Origin: Gnetum montanum | Taxonomy: Eukaryota; Streptophyta; Gnetopsida; Gnetales; Gnetaceae | Assembly (NCBI GenBank): GCA_015680685.1 | Contig: MNCI01008066.1 | Coordinates: forward strand, 855,846 to 901,928 | Reading direction: 5' to 3' | DNA: 46,083 nt | Shown here: positions 10,891 through 21,163 of the stretch, piece by piece | Layout: each line of letters starts with the position of its first letter | Numbering within the stretch: position 1 is the stretch's first letter | Made by a program: the position numbers and the translations under genes | Notes under the pieces: generated by a model | Told to the model about the DNA's origin: nothing | Databases searched by the model: none | Seen by the model: only the letters and a program-made list of their open reading frames with translations

Positions 10891-12540
10891 GAGCCCAAGC
10901 AAGCTAGTACAACAAATACCTCAACAGATGGATAACCATGCTAAAAGTTTTGATCTCCTCCTTCCAACTCAGTTGTGGGGGAGATGGCCATCCATACTAA
11001 TCATATACATGGCTCCTCAATTTTTCTATTTTCTTATTTTATACATTTTTTTCTTTACAAATTTTTTATTTTTTATTTTACACCTTTTTGATTTTAGAAC
11101 TTTTTCCTATTTTACACCACCATTCGTACATTTAAATTTTTCTTGAATATTTTACACTTTCCTATATATTTTACTTTATTTTAGTGTGATTTTCTAATTT
11201 TTATTAATAAACATGCTTCATGCCAATAGGACGTAGTGGTGTTGTAGTTGTTACTAATGGTGGTTTGTGCTTAATGTTTTGTTTGCTAATATCTGATTTC
11301 TACATTTGAATTTATGTACTGATGACTAAGACATGGTTTCTTTTTCATGGAATAGGCAATTAGTCCATGACATCCACACATTTACAAAATCTATGGTTTT
11401 CTTTGTATTGGAAGTATGAGGTATCTTTATTAAATTAACTTTTAATAAATTTATGACCTTGGTAGTTTCTAGAATTGGAAAGGATTCAAAGGTTTGCACA
11501 GGATGTGACTTCAAGGGGACTCAATACTCTTTGTACTCTTCTACTTACTTGGGTGCATGATTTTTTTCATGGACTTCTTACCATTTCATGTCGACCAATA
11601 ATAGGAAGTTGAATAAGTCTTTGCATGATGTGGTTTCCATCCAGAAAGAAAAAAAATTAAGAGAAAAATAAAATAAAACAAAAAAAAAGAGAAAATAAAA
11701 ACATGATGGGAATTCAAAGCACGCCCCTTAGACAAATAAAAATGCTATAAGCATTGGTTATAAAACTAGAAAGACATGTTACCCATGTATAAAGGTCCCC
11801 TCTTACTAAGGCCCTTTCTCACTTCTTGCTTTTCTTTTCTTTTCTTTATGGGATGGTGATTGTTCTATGGCAACACTTTTGTGTCTCGAGGGGGGTGGAT
11901 CAATCTTAGAGTGATGATGCAAATTCACCGAAAGTGGTTGCTTTTGGTCTAGACTAAGGATGGATCTTCTTAAGTCATTTAAACACAAATCCACAAGGGA
12001 CTTCTTATGATCTCAATTTGGAATTCCATTCCATCTTCTCCATCATCCATCCATGCTACCCATAACTCATCTCACTGTTGATGTCTATGTTCTTGATTCG
12101 GTGTCTTTGTCTGATGTACTTGAATTCTTTGGTAGAATCTTTCAGGTTTTGATCCTTAACTTCCATCAACCATTAACTACCTATGGATCTCATAGACTCC
12201 TTAGGTTGAGATTATGCAAGGGCAAATAAGGCAAGTGCTTGCCATGGGGAAAACCCACTTGCATATCTCTTGGTTGGGTTCATTAAGCACCTTATCCTTA
12301 GGCATTCTTGCAACTAAAATCTTTAATACACCCATCGTCTACATTTAACCATGTGCTCCTTTAACGATTTTCTTTAATTCACACATTCTTCATCAAATTT
12401 TTGAATTTTTGAGCTTTCACAAATCCTCTTCAATGATTTCATCATATTATTGGCTTTTCTTGGACTCCATGAACCCCCAATTCATTCAAAAACTCCTTGT
12501 ATTTTTCAAAATATTCAAAATTGAAAATTTCATTTATGGA
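10891..12540 (+). other. AT-rich spacer between pol and the accessory gene, element A
   Basis: No supportable reading frame. It contains T-rich runs (11025-11200), an A-rich tract (11650-11700) and a pyrimidine tract near 11815-11850. The same spacer is present in element B (33861-35460, minus), so it belongs to the family and is not a later insertion. Confidence 0.6.
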
Positions 12541-12660
12541 CCCTATAAATGGGATCCCATCAATGGAGCTCATGCGTATATGAGGCCCTATATACATGGC
12601 CCCATCGACATAGCTCAAAAATAGTATAAATATGCATGAACTCCCTTAGAAATTTTTACA
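12541..12660 (+). promoter_or_regulatory. internal U3-like promoter of the accessory gene, element A
   Basis: Motif words of the LTR U3 recur here (GGGATCCCATCAATGGAGC, then ATGGCCCCATCGACATAGC), followed by TATAAATA at 12625-12632 in the context AGTATAAATA. In the LTR the same word order, GGCCCCATCAATGTAGC then TATAAATA, drives element transcription. Element B keeps the arrangement on the minus strand (33860-33721). It lies about 460 nt upstream of the accessory start codon and 154 nt upstream of a splice donor. Promoter activity is inferred. Confidence 0.55.
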
Positions 12661-12779
12661 TTTGCTCACAAATACCAAGGGAGTTTTTCAAATTTTTAGA
12701 GTCCAGAACCTTCCAAAGCCCATCACTACATAACTGTTTATCCAAATCACTTCATTCTTCAACCCTGTAGCTCTCAAAG

Positions 12780-13091
12780 GTAAGCTCTTAGTCATGGGGG
12801 CCACAAATGTGTCATTTTTGACAAATTGTTTTTTGCCATTTTTCTAACTCCCACAAAGCTATAACTAGGAGATCAACATTTAAATACCAAAATACAAAAG
12901 TTAAACCCTTCCAATGAGCTATGATGATAGTTATAATAAGAATTAATTAATAAAATAAGAATAAAATAATTAATCTACCATGTTCCAACCATAGCCAAAG
13001 TGTAACTAAATAATGAGATAAGATATTCAAATATTCAAATATTTAAAGTTACACATTATATCTACTAATCTATGATGTATTGTAACCATAG
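12780..13091 (+). other. leader intron of the accessory gene, element A
   Basis: Donor AAAG|GTAAGC at 12779/12780 and acceptor AACCATAG ending at 13091, directly before ATG. The length is 312 nt. Element B has CAAAG|GTAAGC and GACCACAG directly before ATG (33574-33293, 282 nt). Consensus donors at the same place in both copies, with AG abutting the start codon, make this a credible 5' leader intron. The acceptor could alternatively serve a spliced RNA that starts in the 5' LTR. Confidence 0.6.
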
Positions 13092-15970
13092 ATGACACCA
13101 AAAGGCAAACACATGCAAGAAGGAGGACCATTTCAACCAAGGGAGAAATGACCAAGAACAAGACCAAGAAGAAGCAATTGCAACCAAATCCATGGGGTTC
13201 CCTTAGGGAAGAGGCTAAAGTGGAATTTATTCATTAGATTCTAGAACCACCGACAGCAATAGAACTGGGATGAGACACCATTTTAGCAAGAAAACATTGA
13301 GGTGACCTTGAGGGAATCCTACCTAAATCAAATTAGATTAAGGGAGGTCCAAAAAATAGTGCTTTAGGAGTTAACTTTGACTCTTTCCTGGAGCAAGCAC
13401 CTAAAGAGATATAGGACCAATTGAAGACCTTTCCAATGTGCCCAATTATCACTTTTATCAAGGAGTGGTATATGAGAGAGACATTCTTATTTTGGAATAA
13501 TAGGTAGGCCAATTCAACTATCAAAATCAAGGACATTTTAGTGTCCTACTCGATGCAAGCCATTGTTGAAGCACTTGGGTTACCAGAAACTAGGGTGAAT
13601 CTCATTAGGATTCCAAAGTAGGCTGACCCTAGCATCAAAAAGAAATGGGTGTAGTGGTGCTATGGTATCGATCGCAATGAGTATGACATGCTCACACTGA
13701 CAAAAATAATTCAATACAAGATTTTGGCCTTTCACCTAAACCCCACCATGAAGTCTAGCAAGATCACTACCTTTTCTACCCATGCATGCACTGCTATGAG
13801 TGGGAGATTCCCTATTAACCTTCCACAATTGATATATCTAGAGATAGAGAAGTAGTTTAAGGAAAATGAACATAGAGGAAAGGCACTTCCATTCCCATGC
13901 CTCATCAAAAAACTCTATCGAAGGGAAGGGATAGTCTGTTATACAAATGATGCTGTTAGACATGATCTTACCACTAATTGAGCAAAGATAATGAAGGATA
14001 TGATGCCTACAACAATTATTCAAGAAGCGGAGCAACAACCACTAGCTCCACCTCCCACTCAAACAATTGTGCTAGACATTGCTGCAACATCCCAATAGTT
14101 GCACGAGTACCAAGAATAGCTCTTGAGTGAGCAAGAGTAACAACAAGGCATGAGTGGTGGAGACCCATCTATGTATTGGCTAGCAATGAGTCACCAAAAT
14201 ACAGTGTCCTAAACAATTTTTCTAATGGGAGGAGGTGGATCCATTTTCTTAACCCAATGAATGCAATTGTCCATGAGGTTGAATCCTAGTGCTAAAGAGG
14301 TAATGGTATCTCTCGTAGAATAGCAGCCATTCCTAAAGATTTTTGGGAATACCACGACCTTCTTAGTGCACTTGGAGGAAGGCGAGGGGGCAACAGTACT
14401 AGTGATGTAGCACCAAGGGCAGGAGACAATAGTAAAGGTGGTTGCTGATAGAATTGTTAAAATACTCAATGCACCTACAATGTTTATACCAAACATCACT
14501 GCACTTAAAGATGTGCAGACATATATAAGGATCATAAGTAGCGGAATAAGCATAGCACAACATGAAGAACTATTGGAATGACTAGTGGGAATTGGACAAC
14601 TACTTTTGGATGTATTTGATCTTCTAGATAGTATTACTACAACCTCGTTAGAGCTGCTAGAGGCAAGGGGCAGAAACATTATTTTGGAAGGGTAACTCAA
14701 AATAGTGAAGGAGGTGAATGAATGCTTGGCTATTGAAGTTGTCAAATTAAGAGCTCAAATTGTCAACCCTACATTTCTCAACCCAACATTAACATGAGAT
14801 GAAGCTTTCAAATAGCTTCACACTAGGCTAAAAGAGGTTGAAGGTACAATGGAGATGGTGGTGTTCTATTGATCCTTGGGAAAGGCCACTTAACATAAAA
14901 TTTAGAAGACCTTGGATCTAACCCATCAAGGGAATGTGCAGTTGACCATAGAGAATCATCACCTATGAAATGTTAATGCATATAAACAATAGTTAACCAA
15001 CTTTATCCATCAATAGTAGGAGCAATTAGCCAAGGTGAACACAGAAATAAGGATATTGGTAGCTAAGAGTAGAAACCTCTCCATGAAAAAGGTCTATGCC
15101 CTTTGCCAAAAAACTGCAATAGAGGTAGTCACCTGGAAATCATAGGCTCTCAAATTTGAGAGAGTTAAGGATTACTACAGAGACCAGGTCAACCTACAAA
15201 AAGAATTAAATGAGAAACATATTCAGGTAATGAAGGCAAAGGTGAATGAGACACTCTAACAAGTTTAACAAGGATGCAAATTATGGAATCCCATCATTGT
15301 TGGGATTGATTAGTATAATAAAGTAGAAATTTGCCCGAAAGGAGTTGTAGATAGAGGAAATGACGAAATACATGGAGCTCACCAATCTTTGGTATGTGAA
15401 ATTTGGCTATTTTGACTATCGGATAACCATGGTTAGAATTGGAAAAGCAAGTGGCTAGCTTGTACTTATTGTATGAGGCCAAGTTAAAGCACAACAAGTA
15501 TACCAAGAAAAAGCTTGTGGTGGCAAATGTTAAACTTGAGATTCTCAAGGGAAAATATACTAATTAGAGATTTGCTACCAAGAACATGACCAAAAGAATA
15601 AATGACTACCAAGAGCTACAAAATGCAGTTAGGATGTTCGATGACAGACACAAACAATTCACTACCTAGTTTGTTAATGTTAAGGAGTTGTTCCCGATAA
15701 TGCCCTGTCTATGGAATATCCCCATTCTAGCCCACATTGGTGATTCTGTGTGGACTATGAATGATCCTTGGAGTAAGGAGGAAAAGATGAAGGCATTACT
15801 GAATGCCTTTCACCTTCCACTAGATGTTGAAGCCATAGTAGGACAGCCATAGCCACCCTAGCCACCGTGTGTGCCCAAAGTTGGCGAAGGTCCTTCAAAA
15901 CCTTAGGAGCCTCTATCTCTTGGGATTGTTTGATCTTCTCAACCACCTTCAAGCCATAAAAGGACATGCT
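13092..15970 (+). pseudogene. accessory third gene of element A (decayed), function unknown
   Basis: About 2.9 kb of decayed coding sequence in sense orientation after pol. The start MTPKGKHM matches MAPKGKHT in element B. Readable stretches, in several frames because of shifts, include IKIKDILVSYSMQAIVEALG followed by LPE near 13525-13590, KITTFSTHACTAMSGRFPIN near 13760, and PFPCLIKKLYRREGI near 13890. The last recalls the LI..LCRRAGV motif of the putative plant transposon protein domain found near Athila-type elements, recalled from memory and not searched. The second half is Glu/Lys/Gln-rich and probably coiled coil. The tail is Pro/Ser-rich (EGPSKP, EPLSL). I see no signal peptide or membrane segment, so an envelope role is not supported. 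Confidence 0.6.
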
Positions 15971-16150
15971 ATCTAGTTTTGTGTAGTCATGTCATGGTGT
16001 TCAATTTTGTGTCATGAACACCAAAAATTTTTGTAATGTTGTTGATTTGTATACCTGGGTATTTAGTTTTGTTATGTCAAGAGTCAGTTAATAATCCAAT
16101 ACCTTCTCAATTTTGTAAAGGAACTCAAGGATGAGTTTTCATTTATTCAT

Positions 16151-16157
16151 GGGAGAA
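16151..16157 (+). other. polypurine tract, element A
   Basis: GGGAGAA directly precedes the 3' LTR start TGATGAAG. Element B has GGGGAT next to its 3' LTR on the minus strand. This is the expected primer site for plus-strand DNA synthesis. Confidence 0.6.
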
Positions 16158-17070
16158 TGATGAAGCATCAAAGTGTTGCATTGATAGACCCTTGTTGATG
16201 CGACCCTGTCTATGTGGTGTTGCCTTATTGATGGGGCTGTGTCGATGTAGCATTTCTTGTGTCTATGGGGCCCCATCAATGTAGCTCCATAATAAAGTCT
16301 ATAAATACATGTTCACTAGCCATGTTTATGAGAGGTCAAGTTGTAGTCATAGTAGCGCTCTTGAAATTTTTTCATTGGAAAGTTAGAATATTTCTCTAAG
16401 TATCTACAACAAGAGTCAAAAAGTGTACGAATCTTTATTCAAGCACTGATGTACTTGAGCACACCAGTGTGAATGACAATAAAAACAAACCTTGTAGCAC
16501 TTGGAATAGATTAATGATTTATTTCTACACCTACTATTTTCATTAATTATGTAATTAATTAAGCTAAATTAGACTTTAGTTGATTAATTAATTAAGCTAA
16601 ATAGATTAAACACATAAGTATGATTGCTTCAAGTATAAACATGTATTCACTTGGTAATCCTAGTAGTGCTATTTTATGGTTCGTTGAGTAGCATAGTGCT
16701 TGGTAATCCTAGTAGTGGATATGTGGGTTTAGGATGTGTACGGAAAGTGGGACTACATACTAATGTTAGGATTAGTTAGATATTAATTAATTAGTTGGAT
16801 TAAATTAACTATTAAATTACTTCATTTATCTATTTTAAGCACTAGGAACATAGAACATAAAATAATAAAAATCATATGCCTTAATTACACTTAACCATAC
16901 CTTTGTACATCATAAGTGTAATTGGGAAGACAATTAAGGACTATTAGGGAAAGTTCAATTCCATAGGGCTAGTGCACTAGAAGACATAGAGTCCATGGAA
17001 TTTAACTAGATTGCATGTGAATGCTTTGTGATTTGTATGGTTGAGCATAGGGGTACCTTGCTATTCACCA
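16158..17070 (+). repeat. 3' LTR of element A
   Basis: About 913 bp. It begins TGATGAAG and ends at 17070 by alignment with the 5' LTR (GGTACCT..G.T.TTCACCA). U3 motif array at 16195-16290, TATAAATA at 16300-16307. The body carries the same AATTAATTAAGCTAAATTAG and GTAATCCTAGTAGTG words as the 5' LTR. Confidence 0.88.
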
Positions 17071-17927
17071 CATGTTGAAGAGTGGTCATGATGATGGAGA
17101 AAGTCTATGATGATGAGAGTAATGAGGTCATAGGAAAATGATCATGAAGGCTAACAATGCATTCCAAGTGTTGACACCATGGTTGTGATGTGGAATCGAT
17201 GTGTAGATTAAGCAACTTAGGTTATACACTTCATGTCTAGAAGTGAGGTTCACTTAGCAAATGCATTTGAGGAACTAATACTTTACTCCAAGGTTTCTTT
17301 AGTTATTGGGCTTCTCCCTTATGTTCGAAGCCATTGGTCTTTATTGGTCATCCAGCTTGACAATTTACATCTCTTTTTTTGTGGGGTGAAAACTTCATTG
17401 GGTTTCTTTGCCAAAGCTGGTTTGGTTTGGTTTTTGCATTAAGTGAGTTATGTTACACTCAACAAACTTAGGGTTTTTTCATTGAACAAGATGTGTTATG
17501 CTTGATGGACTTAGTGCTTTTCATTGAATAAGTTGTGTTGCATCCAAGTGGACTTGGATGTGGAGCATGATGAAGGATGTCATATGGTCATAAATGAATG
17601 AATGTTAGACACTGGTCAACATTGTTGTTGAAGGTATGGAACGTCATAATTAGGCTACTAGGTTGGGCTCAAGGAGTGGTGCTAAATGAAGGCAAATGAT
17701 ATAAGAACTCTTGACATAGTAAGACAAACTCACCAAATCATGCACATCAAGGTTGTGTAGTGGCTTACTGCCATGATGAATTGCACCTTTGCAATGGCTC
17801 TAGGCATTATACCGCAAACAAAACTTCAAGAGGATAAGAAAGCCAAGCAAATTGAGCATGTCATAACATTATAATGCATACATGCCGCCTCGCATGATGA
17901 GATGACGAATAAAGCTAGAGCTACCCA
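17071..17927. other. non-coding interval with a short ~45-bp tandem repeat
   Basis: No convincing gene. At 17447-17565 about two and a half imperfect copies of a 42-48-bp unit occur (GTTATG...TTTTCATTGAA.AAG). The interval lies 3' of the element C tandem repeat and may be its 3' untranslated region, cut by the insertion of A; no C 3' LTR was recognised. Confidence 0.4.
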
Positions 17928-18043
17928 GGATACCAAAGTTGCCAATTTAAGGTTTTGGTAGGCCATCGTACTAGTTTAAGATCTTGGTAAGCCATGTTAC
18001 TAGTTTAAGGTTGTAGCAGACTGCGACGTTGGTTTAAGGCCTT
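17928..18043 (-). repeat. 29-bp tandem repeat (4 units), element C
   Basis: Four contiguous 29-bp units read on the minus strand, with a core CCTTAAAC followed by ATGGCCTACC-type words. Element D carries the same 29-bp family on the plus strand (25914-26103). It lies 3' of integrase in C, so it marks the 3' untranslated zone of this element family. Confidence 0.8.
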
Positions 18044-18099
18044 GCAGGCTATCAAAAGATTCATGCAGGCTTGCTTGATGTTGGCTATGAAGGTCATTA

Positions 18100-19060
18100 T
18101 AGGGTACATGTAATATGGCTTTAGATAGAAATGATTGACTGAATTGACCAACACATTGCCATTCATGTTTGTGATTCTAAATGCTTCCTTATCGTAGGTT
18201 GTGGTGACCAGGAAGGGCCCTTCCTAGCTGGCTGAGAATTTATCTGCATGCTTGCAGATGGCTTTGATGATCAAGCTACCTTCATTGATCTTACGCTTGT
18301 ACAAGTTATGTTGGTGCTACCATTTCTACCTCTCTTGATATTGCTTAATGTGAGTAAGTGTTCACATTTGTTGCTCATCCATTAAGTCTAGGTCCATTGT
18401 CCATAACTCCTTACTTTGTTCATTGTTAATGAAGTTAGAAAAGGCTACTTAGAGTGAAAAAACCTACAATTCAAGAGGTAAAACAACTTTAGAACCATAA
18501 ACCATGCTATAAGGTGTTATACCAGTTGTGGTAGGTTGTCCAATAGGCCCAAAGTGCATGGACAAGTCACTCATGCCATTTGCGCTTGTTGTTGTTAGCA
18601 TCTTCTTGAGCAAGTTGATGATTACCTTTTTACTTACTTTTGCTTGTTGTAATAAGGCAAAGAATGCTTAATTTCAAGGTCATGATAGAAATCCCTTGTT
18701 TCTTGGCTACTAAATTACAATCCATTATCTATGACTATGGTCATGGGTATGCCAAAATGGGCTACTATATTATCCAAGATGAATTTATAGACTTGTTTAG
18801 ATGTAGTATTCCTTAGGGGAATAGCCTCAGCCCACTTAGCAAAGTATCCAGTTACGATGATGGTTAAGCTATGTCCTGCAAAATACTTAGGCATTATAGG
18901 TCTAATGATATTTAACCTCCATAATTGAAATAGCCAAGTAACTTGAGTAGTGTGTAACTTAGTTGGTAGTACATGTATGAGATTACTATGCCATCGACAT
19001 GTGTCATAAGTTTTAACCTTTTGTAGGTGGTCATTTTCCATATAGGGCTACTAATAACCT
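18100..19060 (-). pseudogene. integrase of element C (decayed)
   Basis: Tat-type integrase fragment. It reads, from high to low coordinates, CRWHSNLIH near 18990 (end of the zinc-binding part), WRLNIIRPI near 18905, where the first catalytic Asp of a WGLDIIGP-type motif is now Asn, GYFAKWAEAIPLRNTT near 18830, and FGIPMTIVIDNG near 18725 (second Asp kept). Near 18640-18600 the helix that should carry the catalytic Glu is degraded, leaving KKVIINLLKKM. WHE.LVHALWAY and a TPYSMVYG-like stretch follow near 18560-18500. The longest open stretch is 18715-19041. Confidence 0.8.
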
Positions 19061-19235
19061 ACCCATCTAATTTTAGCGGCCATGGCTCTAGGTCCTATAT
19101 TTGCCCTCCACAAACACCCTTGTGAACCTACTTTATGACTATTCTAGCCTTGGTTTTACCTAAGCACACTAAAAATACACCATCGGAGGACCATTGACAT
19201 AATGTGTTATCACCTATTATGACATACTATTTAGA

Positions 19236-19835
19236 TTATTTGTGTACAATGTCTTTTTGAGTAGTTGTTAAGTCTTGTGAAGCTTCACCATACATAGGGT
19301 AAAATTTGATATCGTCATACCACTCCCTAGTAGGAGTTGTATGAACTATAGCCACAAAGGTATCTTCAATGCTCTGCATGATGTGGATAGCACAATCCAT
19401 AGTCAAGGTGGGAAACTTACTAAACACATTTGGCATCACACTAAGGGCTAGCATTGTAATGGCATCACGTATGGAATTCTTGTTTTGGAGTATGTGTTGG
19501 ATATCAACATCTATAAATTGTTGTAATAGTTGCTTTCCTAAGTCATAGTAAGGTTTTAAATGTTTGGCTTTGCATGCATAAACTTTAGTTACTTGGTTGA
19601 CCACAAGTTTGGAATCACCTTTGATCATTAAGCACTTGATTCCTAGAGCATGAGCTACCATCATCTCCTTGATCAAAACCCCATACTCCGCTATGTTGTT
19701 GGGGCATGGAAAATCAAAATAGTAGGTGAAGGATTAGATTTTACTTGATGGGAATGTTATGATAGTAGCAAAATTGGTCCCATGGGTAGTTGAAGCTCTA
19801 TCAAAATGTATGGTCACCTCATAACCCTCGGACAC
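19236..19835 (-). pseudogene. second (archaeal-type) RNase H of element C
   Basis: RNase H fold upstream of integrase. It begins near 19820 with HFDRASTTHGTNFAT (the first catalytic Asp in the usual FDGAS context), then PCPNNIAEYGVLIKEM (catalytic Glu in the AEY motif), GIKCLMIKGDSKLVVNQVTK (catalytic Asp in GDS), KPYYDLGKQLLQQFIDVDIQHI, and a degraded end RDAITMLAL where ADALATLA is usual. Residues for metal binding are largely kept. The open stretch 19236-19676 covers its second half. This domain is the diagnostic mark of Tat-lineage elements. Confidence 0.8.
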
Positions 19836-20261
19836 TTAGCTAACGATGTTGACCTGTTTATCAGTAAACTTAGGATCTATGGCTACTTGGTTATTAACAA
19901 GCAAAACTACAACTTGCATGACTATAGCTTGACCTTTCATTGAGGATTGGGAAACATAATGAAGGTCAAACTTTGTAGTTATGAATTTCCATAAGGCTAT
20001 ATGGTGAAACACCACTAAATTTACATGTTGAAACCTTTGTAATCCCATCCCATGCGACTGAAGGCAATATTTTATTGTAAATGTGAAGGCTGTAACCTAT
20101 AAAGGGGCAATCTCACATGATTCATAAGTGATCAAAGCCTCATTCCCCAAGTAAAAAGGGTCACCTAGTGTCTATATTTGGGCTTGGGAGAGTTAAAAAT
20201 GCCTTTTGGCATGTTAAAAATGTCAATTTGATGAGTTTTATGGGGGCTATACATTTCTCTA
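19836..20261 (-). pseudogene. connection region upstream of the second RNase H, element C
   Basis: At 20048-19836 the protein reads LWKFITTKFDLHYVSQSSMK and then GQAI, which matches the stretch between the RT-associated RNase H and the second RNase H in Tat elements (W...L.EFDI.YV..K..KGQA). Upstream to 20261 only scattered matches remain, before element D's LTR cuts the sequence. Confidence 0.6.
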
Positions 20262-21163
20262 TGTTGACNTTAGATAGTGTGGAGGGGCCAAATAACTAGG
20301 ATGCATGGGGATGGATCTCATCTACCCCCTAAACATGGTAGCTAATTTTTAATAATTTGGCAACCAATTTGTAGCCCATCAATTAGTGATTTGGCAACCA
20401 ATTTGTAGCCAATCAGTCAGCCATTTGCAACCTAAATCATGGCCATAACCCTATAAAAACCAAACCTTGGCACGATGTCAAGGTTTCACACTTTTGCAAT
20501 TTAGCATCCTTGGCATTTTTAGCATCCAAGAGCTCTTGCTTCTTTAGCAAAAACATCGCTTCTTGGTGCCTAGTAGTGTGGAAACCTCTGCAACTTGTTA
20601 CCCCTGTTGGGATTTGTAAACTTTGGGTGTCAACATCACCTCCCTAGGATTCCCAAATCCTAGCATGGTGCACTTTGCTCACTCCAATCCTTCAAATTTT
20701 CCTAACCCTAGTAATGACCAACATTGCAGATCTAAGGTGGTAATAAAGGAGGTTCAATAACATTAGAAGTGGTAAGAGATACTAGATCATGAAGTTGATC
20801 ATGGCTTCAACAGACTCTAAACCCCTATCCAAGTGAACCCCCTTTTACCCCCCTCTTGGGCATCAAATTTGTACACTTCTTTAAACTCATTCTTTGTTTA
20901 TTTAATAAAGTTTATGATTTCATTTTGTGTACAATTCTAGAGATAATTATTATATTTTTAGTGCATTGCTTAATAGATATGTAATTTTCCACTTTGTTCC
21001 CTCATTTTGTAGCCCCCCTCAAGTCCCTAGGTGATCTACTAGATCATCCAAGGCATCTTGAATTCCATTTTTCTTACAAAGGCCCTATGGGATTTGGGGT
21101 TGAGGCTACCTTTGATTGAGAATCCTTGGTTTTTTCCAGCACATGAGATTTTCCATCACAACA
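20262..21163 (+). repeat. 5' LTR of element D
   Basis: Begins TGTTG and ends CAACA six nucleotides before the primer-binding motif, the same spacing as in element E. TATAAAAA lies at 20452-20459, about 190 nt in. An N at 20269 lies eight bases inside the boundary. The right end is well supported; the left end rests on the TGTTG/CAACA pair and on the end of element C homology there. Confidence 0.6.
20452..20459 (+). promoter_or_regulatory. LTR promoter TATA box, element D
   Basis: TATAAAAA in the context ACCCTATAAAAACC, preceded by repeated TTTGGCAACCAATTTGTAGCC words at 20356 and 20390. Assigned by consensus and its position inside the LTR. Confidence 0.5.

Larger units (their letters stand above)
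3772..17070 (+). mobile_element. element A: near-complete Athila-like LTR retrotransposon with a third gene
   Basis: A 13.3-kb Ty3/gypsy element in plus orientation. In order it holds a 5' LTR (3772-4683), primer-binding site, gag, protease, RT, RNase H, integrase, a 1.7-kb AT-rich spacer, an internal promoter, an accessory gene, a polypurine tract and a 3' LTR (16158-17070). The RT, RNase H and integrase sequences match the chromodomain-less Athila/Tat branch: SFLGYSGYYMNLIENFSKI, IDHLSRL, and no chromodomain after integrase. Size and a third ORF after pol fit Athila-type elements. All frames are broken by stops and shifts. The two LTRs differ visibly, by about one base in ten by eye over the stretch checked, so the insertion is old. 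No convincing target-site duplication: ATTTT before 3772, CATGT after 17070. Element B is its sister on the other strand. Confidence 0.9.
17928..20261 (-). mobile_element. element C: 3' half of a Tat-like LTR retrotransposon
   Basis: Minus-strand pol fragment with the end of the RT-associated RNase H/connection, a second RNase H-type domain, integrase and a 29-bp tandem repeat. The order and the motif DSKLVVNQV point to the Tat lineage, whose members carry an extra archaeal-type RNase H. It is cut at 20261, where the LTR of element D begins. RT, gag and both LTRs are missing from the window. Confidence 0.75.

Noticed and set aside
14209-14745. 178-residue minus-strand open frame inside the element A accessory gene
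   Set aside because: It is antisense to the coherent coiled-coil frames on the plus strand, is Ser/Thr-rich low complexity, and I found no sign of it as a gene in element B.
3767-17075. Target-site duplication for element A
   Set aside because: ATTTT on the left and CATGT on the right do not match, and shifting the LTR ends by one or two bases gives at best a four of five match.
17928-18043. CRISPR-like array, because of the regular 29-bp period
   Set aside because: Units are contiguous with no spacers and sit in a plant retrotransposon 3' region.
20262-20635. A 374-bp solo LTR bounded by TGTTGAC and GTCAACA
   Set aside because: The inverted ends are suggestive, but no flanking duplication exists and the primer-binding site at 21170 shows the LTR extends to 21163.
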